Source of the DNA: an uncultured Rhodoblastus sp.
GTDB lineage: Bacteria > Pseudomonadota > Alphaproteobacteria > Rhizobiales > Beijerinckiaceae
Assembly (NCBI RefSeq): GCF_903903185.1
Contig: NZ_CAIUXT010000074.1
Coordinates: 1 to 64,000 of the forward strand
Length of the DNA stretch: 64,000 nucleotides
Direction: 5' to 3'
The notes under the pieces are model-generated. The model ran no database searches, was not told where the DNA came from, and saw nothing but the letters and a program-made list of their open reading frames with translations. Both the position numbers and the translations under genes were made by a program. Positions 18,518-29,362 of the stretch are shown here, one piece after another (position 1 is the stretch's first letter; the number at the start of each line of letters is the position of its first letter).

Positions 18518-21021
18518 GCCTCTTCCCTCGCCTCGTCCATTGTCGGCGGGCGCCTCTCCGCTCCGGCCTCCGCCAGAGGGAACAGACAGGTCACCACCGT
18601 TCCTTCGCCCGGCGCCGAATCGATCAGCACCTTGCCGCCATGGCGCTCGACAAAGGCGCGCACGATCGACAGGCCGAGGCCGACGCCGCGATGACGCGAT
18701 TGCAGCGTGTGGCTCTCGAAGCGGTCGAACACCTTGTCGAGCAGTTCCGGCGGAATGCCCCGCCCCTGATCGGAAACCTTGAACACGATTTCCCCCTCGC
18801 GACGCAAGGCGGCGAGGGTCACCGTCTGACCCGGCTCGGAAAAGCCGATGGCGTTGGACAGAAGATTGAACAGGATCTGGCGGATGCGCTTGCCGTCGGC
18901 CCGGAAGGCGCCGATGCCCTTGCCGGCGACCACGCACAGTTCGACCTGCGATTCGGCCAGCCGGTCCTGCACGCCCGCCGTCGCCTCTTCGATCGTGCGC
19001 GCGATATCGACGTCGCCAAGCTGCAATTCCATGGCGTCGCGGTCGATGGTGGCGAGGTCGAGAATATCGTTGATGATCGCCAGCAGCGCCGCCGAGGATT
19101 TCATCACATAGCCGGCATATTCGCGCTGCTTTTCATTGAGCGGGCCGACGCCCTGGTCGCCGAGCAGCTGGATGAAGCCGATGATATTGGTCAAAGGCGA
19201 GCGCAACTCGTAGGACACATGGTGGACGAAATCGTTGCGCAATTGTTCGGCGGCGAGCAAAGCCGCATTCCGTTCGGTCAGCGCGCGCTCGACATTGACC
19301 CCGTCGGTCACGTCGATGAAGGTGAGCAGCGTGCCGCCGTCCGGCAGCGGCGCCGCGGCGCAATCGACGATCGAGCCGTCGGTGCGCGCCATCCGCCGCT
19401 GGAACCCCGTGCGCGCGTCATGGAGGCCCGCCACCGCCGAGCGCAGGTCGGCCCAGGCGCCCTCGTCCGGCAGCAGCGCCTTGCAGTCCGCCGTCACCGT
19501 GTCGATATGCGGTTTGGCGGCGAGTTGCGCCACCGGCAGGCGCCAGATCTTGCCGAAGGCCGGATTGTAGAATTTGAGCCGCCCGTCGGCGCCGAAAACC
19601 GCTACCCCTTCCTGCAGCGCGTCGAGCGTCTCGCTCTGCACCCGCGCCAGGGCGTTATATTGCGATTCGAGATTGAAGCGTTCGGTGACGTCGTCGAACA
19701 GATAGGTGACGCCGCCCTGCGGGTTGGCGTCGAAACCGACCCGAAGCGTTTTCCCGTCCGGCAGGTGCCAGACCTGCGGGGCCGGCTCCAGACTGTGATA
19801 GATTTCCAGCAGCGCGCTTTTCCAGGCGCGGTAGTCGGCCTGTTCGGGCAGCCGGCGGGCGGCGCGCAGGCGGTCGAGGATTTCCGAATCGCTCGGCCCC
19901 TGGTCGAGAAAGGCCTGGTCGAGCGACCATAATTGCCGATAGGCGGCATTGGCGAAGACCAGTTTTTTCGCGCGGTCGAAAATGGCGACGGCGGTGGCGA
20001 GCTGGTCGAGGGTGCGGATATGCGATTCCATCTGCCGCGCATGATCGACGCGTAAAGTTTCGAGCTCGGACAGATCGTCGGCCATGCCGGCGGCGCCATT
20101 GGGCAAGGGCGCCTCGATCACGTCCATCAGCCGCCTTTCGCCAGCCGCGACCACCGGCAGGCGCTGGCGGAAGACGTCACCCGCTTCGCGCGCGCGAACC
20201 GCCGCATCGCGCGCGCCGCGGTCCAGAAGTTCGAGATCGCGATCGATGGCCTCCTGGGCGGTCCGGGCGTCCACGGCGCGGGCATAGGCCCGATTGACCC
20301 AGTTCAGCCGCCGGTCCGTCCCGCGCGTCCAGACGAGATGCGGCGAGAGGTCGAGCAGTCCGCGCAGCATTTCGAGCTGCGCCTTCTGTTCGGCCTGGAT
20401 CTCGCGCAGCCGCACCAGTTCGAGCCGCTCCCCGGAAACGTCGCGCACCCGCATCACCACGCGACTGCCGATGGCGCGGCCTTCGGCTTCGAGATGGCGC
20501 CCGTTGAGCCCGATCAGATTCTGGCAGAACCCCTGGCCTCGTTCGCGCAGCCGCGCGACATTGGCCTCCAGCGCCTGCGCCTGTTCGGGCGGCAGCCAGG
20601 CGCCGAAGCCAAGCGCGCGGCGCGGCGCCGGCGTGTCGAGCACCAAAGTCACGTCGCCCTCGATGTCGGGTTCGCCGCGCGCGCCGCCCCAGACCACGAC
20701 GAATTGCGTCTCGGCGGCGAGAAAGGCGCGCGAGCGCTCGGCCTGCTGGCGCAAATGCTCGGCCCCGGCGAGCAGTTCCGCCTCGCGCCGGCTCCAGTTT
20801 TTCCGCCCGGCGAGCAGCAAGAGGGCGGCGCCGGCGGCGAAAACCACCAGTCCGGCCCCGAGCGAAAGCCGGGCCAGACCATTGGCGCCGTCGAATTGCG
20901 CCAGCGAAGCCAAAGCCTGGGCGCGGACGCCGGACGCAAGCAGGACCGGCGATACGGCGAAACAGGCCGCGAGACGCAGGCGCGCCGGTCGGCGCGCGAT
21001 CTGGCTTTCTCGCTCGGACAT
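18514..21021 (-). CDS. Membrane-associated PAS-domain sensor histidine kinase
   Basis: N-terminal hydrophobic segments, several PAS-like regions, H-box HVSYELRSPLTNIIGFIQLL, ATPase motifs FKVSDQGRGIPPELLDKVFDRFE and RGVGLGLSIV. Start chosen at MSERESQIARR rather than the ORF-track start 21141. Confidence 0.88.
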   Translation of the reverse strand: MSERESQIARRPARLRLAACFAVSPVLLASGVRAQALASLAQFDGANGLARLSLGAGLVVFAAGAALLLLAGRKNWSRREAELLAGAEHLRQQAERSRAFLAAETQFVVVWGGARGEPDIEGDVTLVLDTPAPRRALGFGAWLPPEQAQALEANVARLRERGQGFCQNLIGLNGRHLEAEGRAIGSRVVMRVRDVSGERLELVRLREIQAEQKAQLEMLRGLLDLSPHLVWTRGTDRRLNWVNRAYARAVDARTAQEAIDRDLELLDRGARDAAVRAREAGDVFRQRLPVVAAGERRLMDVIEAPLPNGAAGMADDLSELETLRVDHARQMESHIRTLDQLATAVAIFDRAKKLVFANAAYRQLWSLDQAFLDQGPSDSEILDRLRAARRLPEQADYRAWKSALLEIYHSLEPAPQVWHLPDGKTLRVGFDANPQGGVTYLFDDVTERFNLESQYNALARVQSETLDALQEGVAVFGADGRLKFYNPAFGKIWRLPVAQLAAKPHIDTVTADCKALLPDEGAWADLRSAVAGLHDARTGFQRRMARTDGSIVDCAAAPLPDGGTLLTFIDVTDGVNVERALTERNAALLAAEQLRNDFVHHVSYELRSPLTNIIGFIQLLGDQGVGPLNEKQREYAGYVMKSSAALLAIINDILDLATIDRDAMELQLGDVDIARTIEEATAGVQDRLAESQVELCVVAGKGIGAFRADGKRIRQILFNLLSNAIGFSEPGQTVTLAALRREGEIVFKVSDQGRGIPPELLDKVFDRFESHTLQSRHRGVGLGLSIVRAFVERHGGKVLIDSAPGEGTVVTCLFPLAEAGAERRPPTMDEAREEA

Positions 21022-21122
21022 GGACTCAGGGTTCCTCCATCCGCCGGACGCGCGCGCCTCAAACGAATCACCCCAATTTACCCCCTCGATTCGCCTCAGA
21101 GAAAGGGGAACGAATAGGAAAA

Positions 21123-21148
21123 CGCCTCCGTGAAGGGTCACGGAGGCG
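21123..21148 (-). terminator. Intrinsic terminator downstream of ahcY
   Basis: Perfect 11-bp stem CGCCTCCGTGA / TCACGGAGGCG with 4-nt loop. Minus strand continues TTTTCC after the hairpin; it lies 54 bp past the ahcY stop. Confidence 0.7.
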
Positions 21149-21201
21149 CAGTATTTTTCCCGGCGCGTGTTTCGCGCGGCGAAAGCCTGAGCGAAACCGG
21201 C

Positions 21202-22614
<1,413 letters not shown>

Positions 22615-22670
22615 GGTTTTTTGGTTCCCGTGAATTTCGCGTTCTATAGCAGGCGCGCGCGACACAGACA

Positions 22671-22696
22671 ATAAAGATATAAGCAACTCTTTATAT
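22671..22696. promoter_or_regulatory. Candidate operator (AT-rich inverted repeat) upstream of ahcY
   Basis: ATAAAGA-N10-TCTTTAT (22671-22677 / 22688-22694), with overlapping ATATAA-N8-TTATAT; about 57 bp upstream of the ahcY ATG. Confidence 0.4.
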
Positions 22697-22714
22697 GGTT
22701 TCGCAAAGCGGACC

Positions 22715-23161
22715 TCAATCTTTTGGCCGCCGCGCCTGCATCGCCCGGAAATCCAGCGCCTTGTCGCCGATGTTGAGGCCCATCTGGAAACTTTCGGCGA
22801 TGCGCCGGGCGCGGGCGATGAAGAAAGCCGCGCCTTCGGGCGGCAGAACCTCGCGCGCCGTCGCCTCGAACAGGCCGAGCCAGGCCTCGAAATGCGCCGG
22901 TTCGAGTCCCATCCCGAAATGGGCGGGCAGCGGCCGGCCGCTGTAGCGCCCGCTGCGCAGGCCGATCTGCGACCAGAAATCGGTCAGCTTGGCGATATGC
23001 TCTTCCCAGTGGCCGGCAAGCCTTTCCTCGAAAATCGGCCCGAGCACGGGGTGCTTCCGCCCGGCCCCGTAAAAGGCGCGCACCAGATTCTCCATCATCG
23101 CTTCGGTGAGGCCGGCGGGCGGCTCGGCGTCGGGGGCGCGGTCGGCGGGCGGATGGACCAT
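22715..23161 (-). CDS. Group III-like truncated haemoglobin
   Basis: [77 protein letters not shown]. Start at [11 protein letters not shown]. Confidence 0.85.
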   Translation of the reverse strand: MVHPPADRAPDAEPPAGLTEAMMENLVRAFYGAGRKHPVLGPIFEERLAGHWEEHIAKLTDFWSQIGLRSGRYSGRPLPAHFGMGLEPAHFEAWLGLFEATAREVLPPEGAAFFIARARRIAESFQMGLNIGDKALDFRAMQARRPKD

Positions 23162-23439
23162 GATTTCTCCCTTTCGCAGCGGCCCCGGTCCCTGGCGCGA
23201 CGGCGCAAGTCCGGGGCATGTTCGCGGCTTATAAGGGCCCAGGAAAAAATTGTCTTGGTTCCGCGACACACAACTTGCTACATGAAGGGGCGTCGCGCGG
23301 CCTTCCCGCAAGCCTTTCGCGGCGCTCCCGAAGGCTCTCGGGCTGGCGCGCGGAAAACGCCCCGCCCCGCAAGACCGGGGAATTTCAAAATGCAATCAAG
23401 GGTGCGCCAGTGAATTCGGGTCCGAACGAAACGCAATCC

Positions 23440-23685
23440 ATGACCAGCGAAATCATCGACGTGATCGCCACAGAGGGCATGATCCCGCGCGAAAAACTCG
23501 AGGACGACGCCACGATCGAAAGCCTCGGCTTGAAATCGATCGACATCGTGATGATCCTCACCGCCATCGAGGAAAAGTTCGACGTCTATATCCCGATGGA
23601 CGGCTCTTTTCAGGAAGCCAAGGATCTCAAGGGACTGGTCGATGCGATCAGCGCGCATATCCTGCGCGAAAAAGCCGCCAAATGA
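23440..23685 (+). CDS. Acyl carrier protein
   Basis: 81 aa; DDATIESLGLKSIDIVMILTAIEEKFDVYI with the phosphopantetheine-type Ser in LGLKSID. An alternative GTG start lies about 30 nt upstream. Confidence 0.88.
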   Translation: MTSEIIDVIATEGMIPREKLEDDATIESLGLKSIDIVMILTAIEEKFDVYIPMDGSFQEAKDLKGLVDAISAHILREKAAK

Positions 23686-24902
23686 GTCAAAGACGCGTCG
23701 TGGTCACCGGCATGGGCGCGGTGTCGGCCGCCGGAATCGGGGCGCAACTGCTGTGGCGCGCCGCCCGCGACGGCAAGCCCTGCATCGGCCCGGTGCAGGT
23801 GCGCCAACCCTATGGCGGCCGCATCAAGATTACCGCCCAGGTGCGCGATTTCGACATCGAAGCGCTGCTCGGTCCTAAAATCACGCCCTTTTGCGATCCC
23901 TTCGCCGCCTATGCGCTGGTCGCCGCCGACGAAGCGGTCGCACAGGCCGGACTCGACCCGGAAGTGCGCCAGGGCGCGCGCTGCGCCGCCCTGCTCGGCA
24001 CCGGAATCGGCGGCATGAACACCATCGACGACGGTATTTTCAACGTCTATTTCGCCGACAAGCGCCCCGAGGCGCTGACCGTCCCGCGACTCATTCCGAG
24101 CGCCGGGCCGTCGCAACTCTCGATGCGCTATGGCGCCACCGGACCCTGTTTCGCCGTCGCCAGCGCCTGTTCCTCCGGCAGCCAGGCGGTGGGCCTCGCG
24201 TTCCAGATGATCCGCGCCGGCATGATCGACCGCGCCATCGTTGGCGGCTCCGAAGCCTGCGTCACCAATGGTTCGATGCGCGCCTGGGAATCGCTGCGGG
24301 TGCTGACGCCAGACTTTTGCCGGCCCTTCGCCAAGAACCGCAACGGCATGGTGCTCGGCGAGGGCGCGGCGATGTTCGTGATCGAAGCCGAGGAGGTTGC
24401 GCTGGCGCGCGGCGCGAAACCGCTCGCCGTGCTGGCGGGCTACGGCACCAACGCCGACGCGCTCGATCCGGTGCGTCCCGACGCCGCCAGCGCCAGCGCC
24501 TGCATGGACATGGCGCTCGACGACGCCGGCCTGACGCCGCGCGACATCGACTATGTCAACGCCCATGGCACCGCGACGGTGATGAACGACGTCACCGAGG
24601 CGGAGGCGCTGAACCGCAGTTTCGGGGACCATATCGCAAAGCTGCTGGTCTCCTCGACCAAGCCGGTGCATGGCCATGCGCTCGGCGCCGGCGGCGCGCT
24701 CGAACTGCTGATTTCGATCCAGGCGCTGCGGGAAAACATCGCCCCGCCAAATCTCAATGTCGAAATCCAGGACCCCGCCTGCGCGATCCGGCTGGTCGGG
24801 CTGCAGGCCATCGAGGCGCCGATGCGCGCCGTGCTCTCCAATTCCTTCGCTTTCGGCGGGATCAACGCTTCGCTGATCGTCACCCCCGCCGCACCGGCCT
24901 GA
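23682..24902 (+). CDS. Beta-ketoacyl-ACP synthase (FabF/KAS-II-like)
   Basis: RRVVVTGMGAVSAAG, active-site ASACSSGSQAVGLAFQMIRAG (Cys), VNAHGTAT (His), GHALGAGGALEL (His). Confidence 0.92.
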   Translation: MSQRRVVVTGMGAVSAAGIGAQLLWRAARDGKPCIGPVQVRQPYGGRIKITAQVRDFDIEALLGPKITPFCDPFAAYALVAADEAVAQAGLDPEVRQGARCAALLGTGIGGMNTIDDGIFNVYFADKRPEALTVPRLIPSAGPSQLSMRYGATGPCFAVASACSSGSQAVGLAFQMIRAGMIDRAIVGGSEACVTNGSMRAWESLRVLTPDFCRPFAKNRNGMVLGEGAAMFVIEAEEVALARGAKPLAVLAGYGTNADALDPVRPDAASASACMDMALDDAGLTPRDIDYVNAHGTATVMNDVTEAEALNRSFGDHIAKLLVSSTKPVHGHALGAGGALELLISIQALRENIAPPNLNVEIQDPACAIRLVGLQAIEAPMRAVLSNSFAFGGINASLIVTPAAPA

Positions 24903-24906
24903 CGGG

Positions 24907-25320
24907 ATGGACAGCGCCGCGCCCCCGATCCAGCGCGCCGGGCCATTGCGCGTCTCGGCCTCGCCCGACGCGGTGCGCCGGTTTCGCCGCGAGACCGGCT
25001 GGAGCGAGGCCGACGGCCCGCCGCCCGCCAGCTTTCCCGTGGTGTGGATGCGCCTGCCGGAAATCGGCGAGCCGATCAGGGCGGCGGCGCAAGAAGTCGG
25101 CCTGCCGGTGCACGAAGCCCAGCATTTCGACTATGCGCGGCCGCTGGAAACCGGCCGCGATTACGATCTGATGCTGGAATTGCGCCGCGAGGCGCATCCG
25201 GCCCGGCTCATCGCCACGGCCGAGGTCTTAGACCTCGACGGCGCCTTCGTCGCGCGCATCGTCTCGATTTTGCGGCTCATCGATCCGAAATCCGTTCCCG
25301 CGCCGGCGGCAAAGTCATGA
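24907..25320 (+). CDS. MaoC/hotdog-fold dehydratase-like subunit
   Basis: 137 aa; hotdog-like pattern (VHEAQHFDYARPLETGRDYDLMLELRR...), coupled to the next MaoC gene and a KS/ACP pair. Confidence 0.65.
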   Translation: MDSAAPPIQRAGPLRVSASPDAVRRFRRETGWSEADGPPPASFPVVWMRLPEIGEPIRAAAQEVGLPVHEAQHFDYARPLETGRDYDLMLELRREAHPARLIATAEVLDLDGAFVARIVSILRLIDPKSVPAPAAKS

Positions 25321-25739
25321 GCGCCGATGTTGCCGCGCCGCTGCCCGGCGAAAAACTGTCTTCCCTGCCGATCGGTCCGTTTCGCGCCGCCGATCTCGCC
25401 TCTTACGCCGAGGCTTCGGGCGACGACAATCCGCTGCACCTCGACCTCGCTTTCGCCCAAAGCTTCGGCTTTCCGTCCCGGCCTGCCCATGGCATGAGGC
25501 TGTTGGCGGCGTTCGAGCCGCTGCTCAGCGACTGGCGCCCCGATCTGATGCTGATCGGACTGCGCGGCCATTTCCTGACGCCGGTGTTCGAAGAGGAGAT
25601 CGCCACCCTGAGCGGCCGCGTCGCCAAGATCGAACCGACCGAAACCGGGTATATCGCCATTTTGCGGCTGATGGCGCATACAGGCAGCGGCGCCCCGGCG
25701 CTGATGGGCGAGGCGCGGCTGACGCCCGCCGCCAGGTAA
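25317..25739 (+). CDS. MaoC-family dehydratase/hydratase
   Basis: 140 aa; ASYAEASGDDNPLHLDLAFAQSFGFPSRPAHGMRLLA (hydratase 2 motif). ATGA overlap with the previous gene. Confidence 0.85.
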   Translation: MSADVAAPLPGEKLSSLPIGPFRAADLASYAEASGDDNPLHLDLAFAQSFGFPSRPAHGMRLLAAFEPLLSDWRPDLMLIGLRGHFLTPVFEEEIATLSGRVAKIEPTETGYIAILRLMAHTGSGAPALMGEARLTPAAR

Positions 25740-25837
25740 AACCGGATCGTCAAAACTTTGCCGAAGAGTCGGATGGACGCGCGGCCCCGTTTTGACTAAG
25801 CAACAAGCCGCGCGCGCTCGAATCGAAAGCCCTGCCG

Positions 25838-26845
25838 ATGACCGAATTTCTCGAACCCACCGATCGCATCATCACTGTTTTCGGCGGCTCCGGGTTCATC
25901 GGCCGCCATCTGGTGCGGGCGCTGGCGCGCGACGGCTGGCGCGTGCGCGTCGCCACCCGGCGTCCGGATCTGGCCTTTTATCTCCAGCCGCTCGGCGAAG
26001 TCGGTCAGGTTCATGCGGTCCAGGCCAATCTCCGCTATCCCGACTCGCTGGCGCAGGCTTTGCGCGGCGCCGTCGCCGCCGTCAATCTGGTCGGTATTCT
26101 CGCTCCCTCGGGCGCCCAGACTTTCGACGCCGTGCAGGCCGAGGGCGCCGGGGCCGTTGCGCAAGCCGCGCAGGCGGCGGGGATCCCCAATTTCATCCAT
26201 TTTTCAGCCATCGGCGCCGACGCCAACTCCGCTTCGGCCTATGCGCGCAGCAAGGCGGCCGGCGAAGCGGCGGTCCTCGCCGCCGTTCCCTCGGCCAAGA
26301 TCCTGCGTCCCTCGGTGGTGTTTGGCCCGGAAGACCAGTTTTTCAACCGTTTCGCCGCCATGGCGCAGAAAATGCCGGCGCTGCCGCTGATCGGCGGCGG
26401 CGCAACCAGGCTGCAACCGGTCTACGTCGGCGACGTCGCCGAAACCGCCGCGCGGCTGTTGAACGGCGCGGGCGCGGCGGGCGCGGTCTATGAACTGGGC
26501 GGCCCCTCGATCAAGACCCTGCGCGAAATCTTCGAATTCGTGCTGGCGACGACCCACCGCGCGCGCCCCCTGGTCGCGCTGCCGTTCGGCGTCGCCGGCG
26601 CCATCGGCGCGGTCTCCGAAACCTTGAACAAATGGCTGCTCGGCCTGATCCCGGCGGAATTTTCCGTCACCCGCGACCAGGTGGAGCTGTTGCGCCACGA
26701 CAATATCGTCTCGGAAAAAGCCATCGCCGAGGGCCGCACTCTGGCCGGCCTCGGATTGACGCCGGAATCGGTCGAGGCGATCGTCCCCGCCTATCTCTAC
26801 CGCTATCGCAAGAGCGGCCAGTTCGCCGACGAGCGCGCGGTATAA
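25838..26845 (+). CDS. NAD(P)-binding complex I NDUFA9-like protein
   Basis: ITVFGGSGFIGRHLVRALARDGWRVRVATRRPD...NLVGIL; atypical SDR/NDUFA9 pattern. Confidence 0.85.
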   Translation: MTEFLEPTDRIITVFGGSGFIGRHLVRALARDGWRVRVATRRPDLAFYLQPLGEVGQVHAVQANLRYPDSLAQALRGAVAAVNLVGILAPSGAQTFDAVQAEGAGAVAQAAQAAGIPNFIHFSAIGADANSASAYARSKAAGEAAVLAAVPSAKILRPSVVFGPEDQFFNRFAAMAQKMPALPLIGGGATRLQPVYVGDVAETAARLLNGAGAAGAVYELGGPSIKTLREIFEFVLATTHRARPLVALPFGVAGAIGAVSETLNKWLLGLIPAEFSVTRDQVELLRHDNIVSEKAIAEGRTLAGLGLTPESVEAIVPAYLYRYRKSGQFADERAV

Positions 26846-26914
26846 GGTTTTCCCCTTCGACGCGCCCTCCTTCGGGCATGGCGCCGTTTGGGCCGGGCGC
26901 ACGTTCGCCGGCGG

Positions 26915-28165
26915 CTATTGCGCCACGGCGCCGATGATCTTGACGGGCGCGCCGAGCAATGTGACCAGCGAATTCGTCGCCACCGCCGCAGCGCCGGGGC
27001 CGCGACCCGCTTTGACTCCCGTGGCGAGAACAGAGCGCAGCTGCGGTCCGATCGTGGCGAGTTCCATGAACTTGCCGTGATTGACCGGATCGTTCGCCTG
27101 GACGTCGCTCAGATCGATGACCGTCGCGCCGAGCGCCGTCAGTTCGGCGGCGTTGGTCGCGTTGCCGACCCTTGTTTGGCCGCCGGCGATGAAACTCGAA
27201 ATCCCCAGCGCCTTGTCGTCGCGGGAAAGGATCACATAGAACGGGTGGTTGATTTTGCCGAAGCTGCGCAACTGCGATTTGAACACGTCGAAATCGAGGT
27301 CGGGCGCCGCCAGCAGGATCACGCCGATCTTGGACTTGTCCTTGACGCCGTTGGTCAATTTCAATTGCCGGAACGCCTCGACCGTCGCCCAGTTTCCCAT
27401 CGAATGGGCGAGGATGTTGATCTTCTCGGCGTTGCTGGCCAGCAGCAGCTTCAGCGTGTGGACGAGGTTGTCGCGCGCCACGGTGGCGCTGTTGTTGTCG
27501 TAGACATATTGGAAAGGATCGCCGCGCGACGCCCAGGTGAAGACCACGGGCACCGAGACCGTGGCGGAATCGTGCACCACCTGCGCCTGGGTATAGGCCG
27601 CCTCGGCGAATAAAGTGTTGAATCCGTGAATGAAAAGGAAGATATCGCGCTTGCCTTTCGGGCGCTGCGCGAGTTGCGCGTTCAGCGCCTGCAGGAACGC
27701 CCTGTCGCCGTCGAGAATTTCCGCGCTGCGCGCCACGAACTCGGTGTTGGGGTCGCCCGGCGCCGCTCTTGCAAATTCGACCGCGCCGGGAACATGGGTG
27801 GGCGGGACCGAAACCGTCAGTTCGGCGAAACTGAGCGTGGGCGACCTTTCGCCGTTGAACAGCGTCCCCGGCGTGGCGTCGCGCTGACGAGTCGTGGCGA
27901 CGAATAAAGTGTGTTCGGTCGCGCCTTGCACCTGCGTCGCCACGGGAGCGAGAAACCCGCTTACCGGTCGCGGCGGCGCGCAGGCGGCCAAAGTCCCCGC
28001 GACCAGCAGCACGGCGACGACGGTCCGCGACCGGCGCAGCGCGGCGAAAGCAACGACAAAGCGCGTCCGTCGATCGGATTTTCGAACCAAATTCGTCTCC
28101 TGGACATGCACGCCGCTACCGACAAACCGAAACTTTCTCGCCAATACCATCAAATATGTCCACAA
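26915..28165 (-). CDS. Alpha/beta hydrolase (DUF900 esterase-like) lipoprotein
   Basis: Lipobox-like VAGTLAACAPP; KRDIFLFIHGFNTLFAEAAYTQAQ..., NILAHSMGNWATVEAFRQL (Ser nucleophile). Confidence 0.8.
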   Translation of the reverse strand: MWTYLMVLARKFRFVGSGVHVQETNLVRKSDRRTRFVVAFAALRRSRTVVAVLLVAGTLAACAPPRPVSGFLAPVATQVQGATEHTLFVATTRQRDATPGTLFNGERSPTLSFAELTVSVPPTHVPGAVEFARAAPGDPNTEFVARSAEILDGDRAFLQALNAQLAQRPKGKRDIFLFIHGFNTLFAEAAYTQAQVVHDSATVSVPVVFTWASRGDPFQYVYDNNSATVARDNLVHTLKLLLASNAEKINILAHSMGNWATVEAFRQLKLTNGVKDKSKIGVILLAAPDLDFDVFKSQLRSFGKINHPFYVILSRDDKALGISSFIAGGQTRVGNATNAAELTALGATVIDLSDVQANDPVNHGKFMELATIGPQLRSVLATGVKAGRGPGAAAVATNSLVTLLGAPVKIIGAVAQ

Positions 28166-28282
28166 AAATCGTCGGGCGCCCGGCGGATCGTGCGAAGTTC
28201 GAACGGCGGCCGAAGTCCGGAAAGCCGAGGCGCGCCGCCGTTGACCCCGCCAGTTTAATTTCCTATCGCATTAGAAGGATGG

Positions 28283-29362
28283 ATGATTGCAGCGAGGGCG
28301 ACCATGGTCGAAACCGGGAACAGCCGCAAGCCGGACACAGCCTCGGCCGCGCCAGGCGTGAACCCGCCCTCGGCGCCCTCCGTCGCCAGGGCGCCCGCCG
28401 CCATCCTGACCATCGTCATTGCTTCGATTGTCGGGCTGTCGATGTGGTATCTGATGCGGCCGCAGCCGATCCTCATCCAGGGCGAGGTTGACGCGACCCG
28501 CATCGACATTGCCGGGCGGGTCAATGGCCGCGTCGGCAAACTTCCCGTGGCGCGCGGAGAGAATGTCGCCAAGGGCCAGCTGCTGGTCGAAATCGACAAT
28601 CCGGAATTGATGACCAAACTGCGCGCCGCGACGGCGGCGCTCGGCGTGGCGAAGGCCAATCTGGCCAATATCGAAGCCGGCGTGCGGCCGGAACAGATCG
28701 CCCAGAAAAAGGCCGCGACGGACATCGCCAACGCCAATCTGCTGCTGTCCGACAAGACCTACAAGCGCGTCAACGAACTCGCCGCCGGCGGCAACGCGCC
28801 GCTGCAACGTCTCGACGAGGCCAGCAACGCGCTTCAGGTCGCCCAGCGCAGCGCCGAACAGGCGAAACTGGCCCATGAGGAGGCCGTAGCCGGCGCCACC
28901 GCCGAACAGAAGGCGATTGCGCGGGCGAATGTCGCGCAGGCCGAGGCGTCGATCGATACGGTGCAGGCGCAGGTCGACGAACTCGTCGTGCGGGCGCCGA
29001 TCGCCGCGCAGGTCTATCAGGTCGGGGCCGAACTCGGAGAATTCGTTTCTCCGGGAGCGCCGCTCTTGTCCCTGGTCGATCTCAACGACGTCTATATCCG
29101 CTTCGATCTGCGCGAGGATCTGGTCCGGGGACTGAAGGTCGGCGACGAGATCGCGATGCAGGCGCCGGCCCTCAGCGACCGCGCCTTCAAGGCAAAGGTC
29201 AAGACCATCGCCGCGCGCGGCGAATATGCCGGCTGGCGCGCGACCCGCGCGACCGGCGATTTCGACCTCAGAACCTTCGAGGTGCGGCTCAGCCCCACGC
29301 CGGCCGTTCCCGAACTGCGGCCCGGAATGAGCGTCTACGCCGAAGCGCCCTCGCGCAAATGA
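28283..29362 (+). CDS. HlyD-family secretion/membrane fusion protein
   Basis: Single N-terminal TM, GEVDATRIDIAGRVNGRVGKLPVARGENVAKGQLLVEIDNPEL, coiled coil, barrel domain. Confidence 0.88.
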   Translation: MIAARATMVETGNSRKPDTASAAPGVNPPSAPSVARAPAAILTIVIASIVGLSMWYLMRPQPILIQGEVDATRIDIAGRVNGRVGKLPVARGENVAKGQLLVEIDNPELMTKLRAATAALGVAKANLANIEAGVRPEQIAQKKAATDIANANLLLSDKTYKRVNELAAGGNAPLQRLDEASNALQVAQRSAEQAKLAHEEAVAGATAEQKAIARANVAQAEASIDTVQAQVDELVVRAPIAAQVYQVGAELGEFVSPGAPLLSLVDLNDVYIRFDLREDLVRGLKVGDEIAMQAPALSDRAFKAKVKTIAARGEYAGWRATRATGDFDLRTFEVRLSPTPAVPELRPGMSVYAEAPSRK

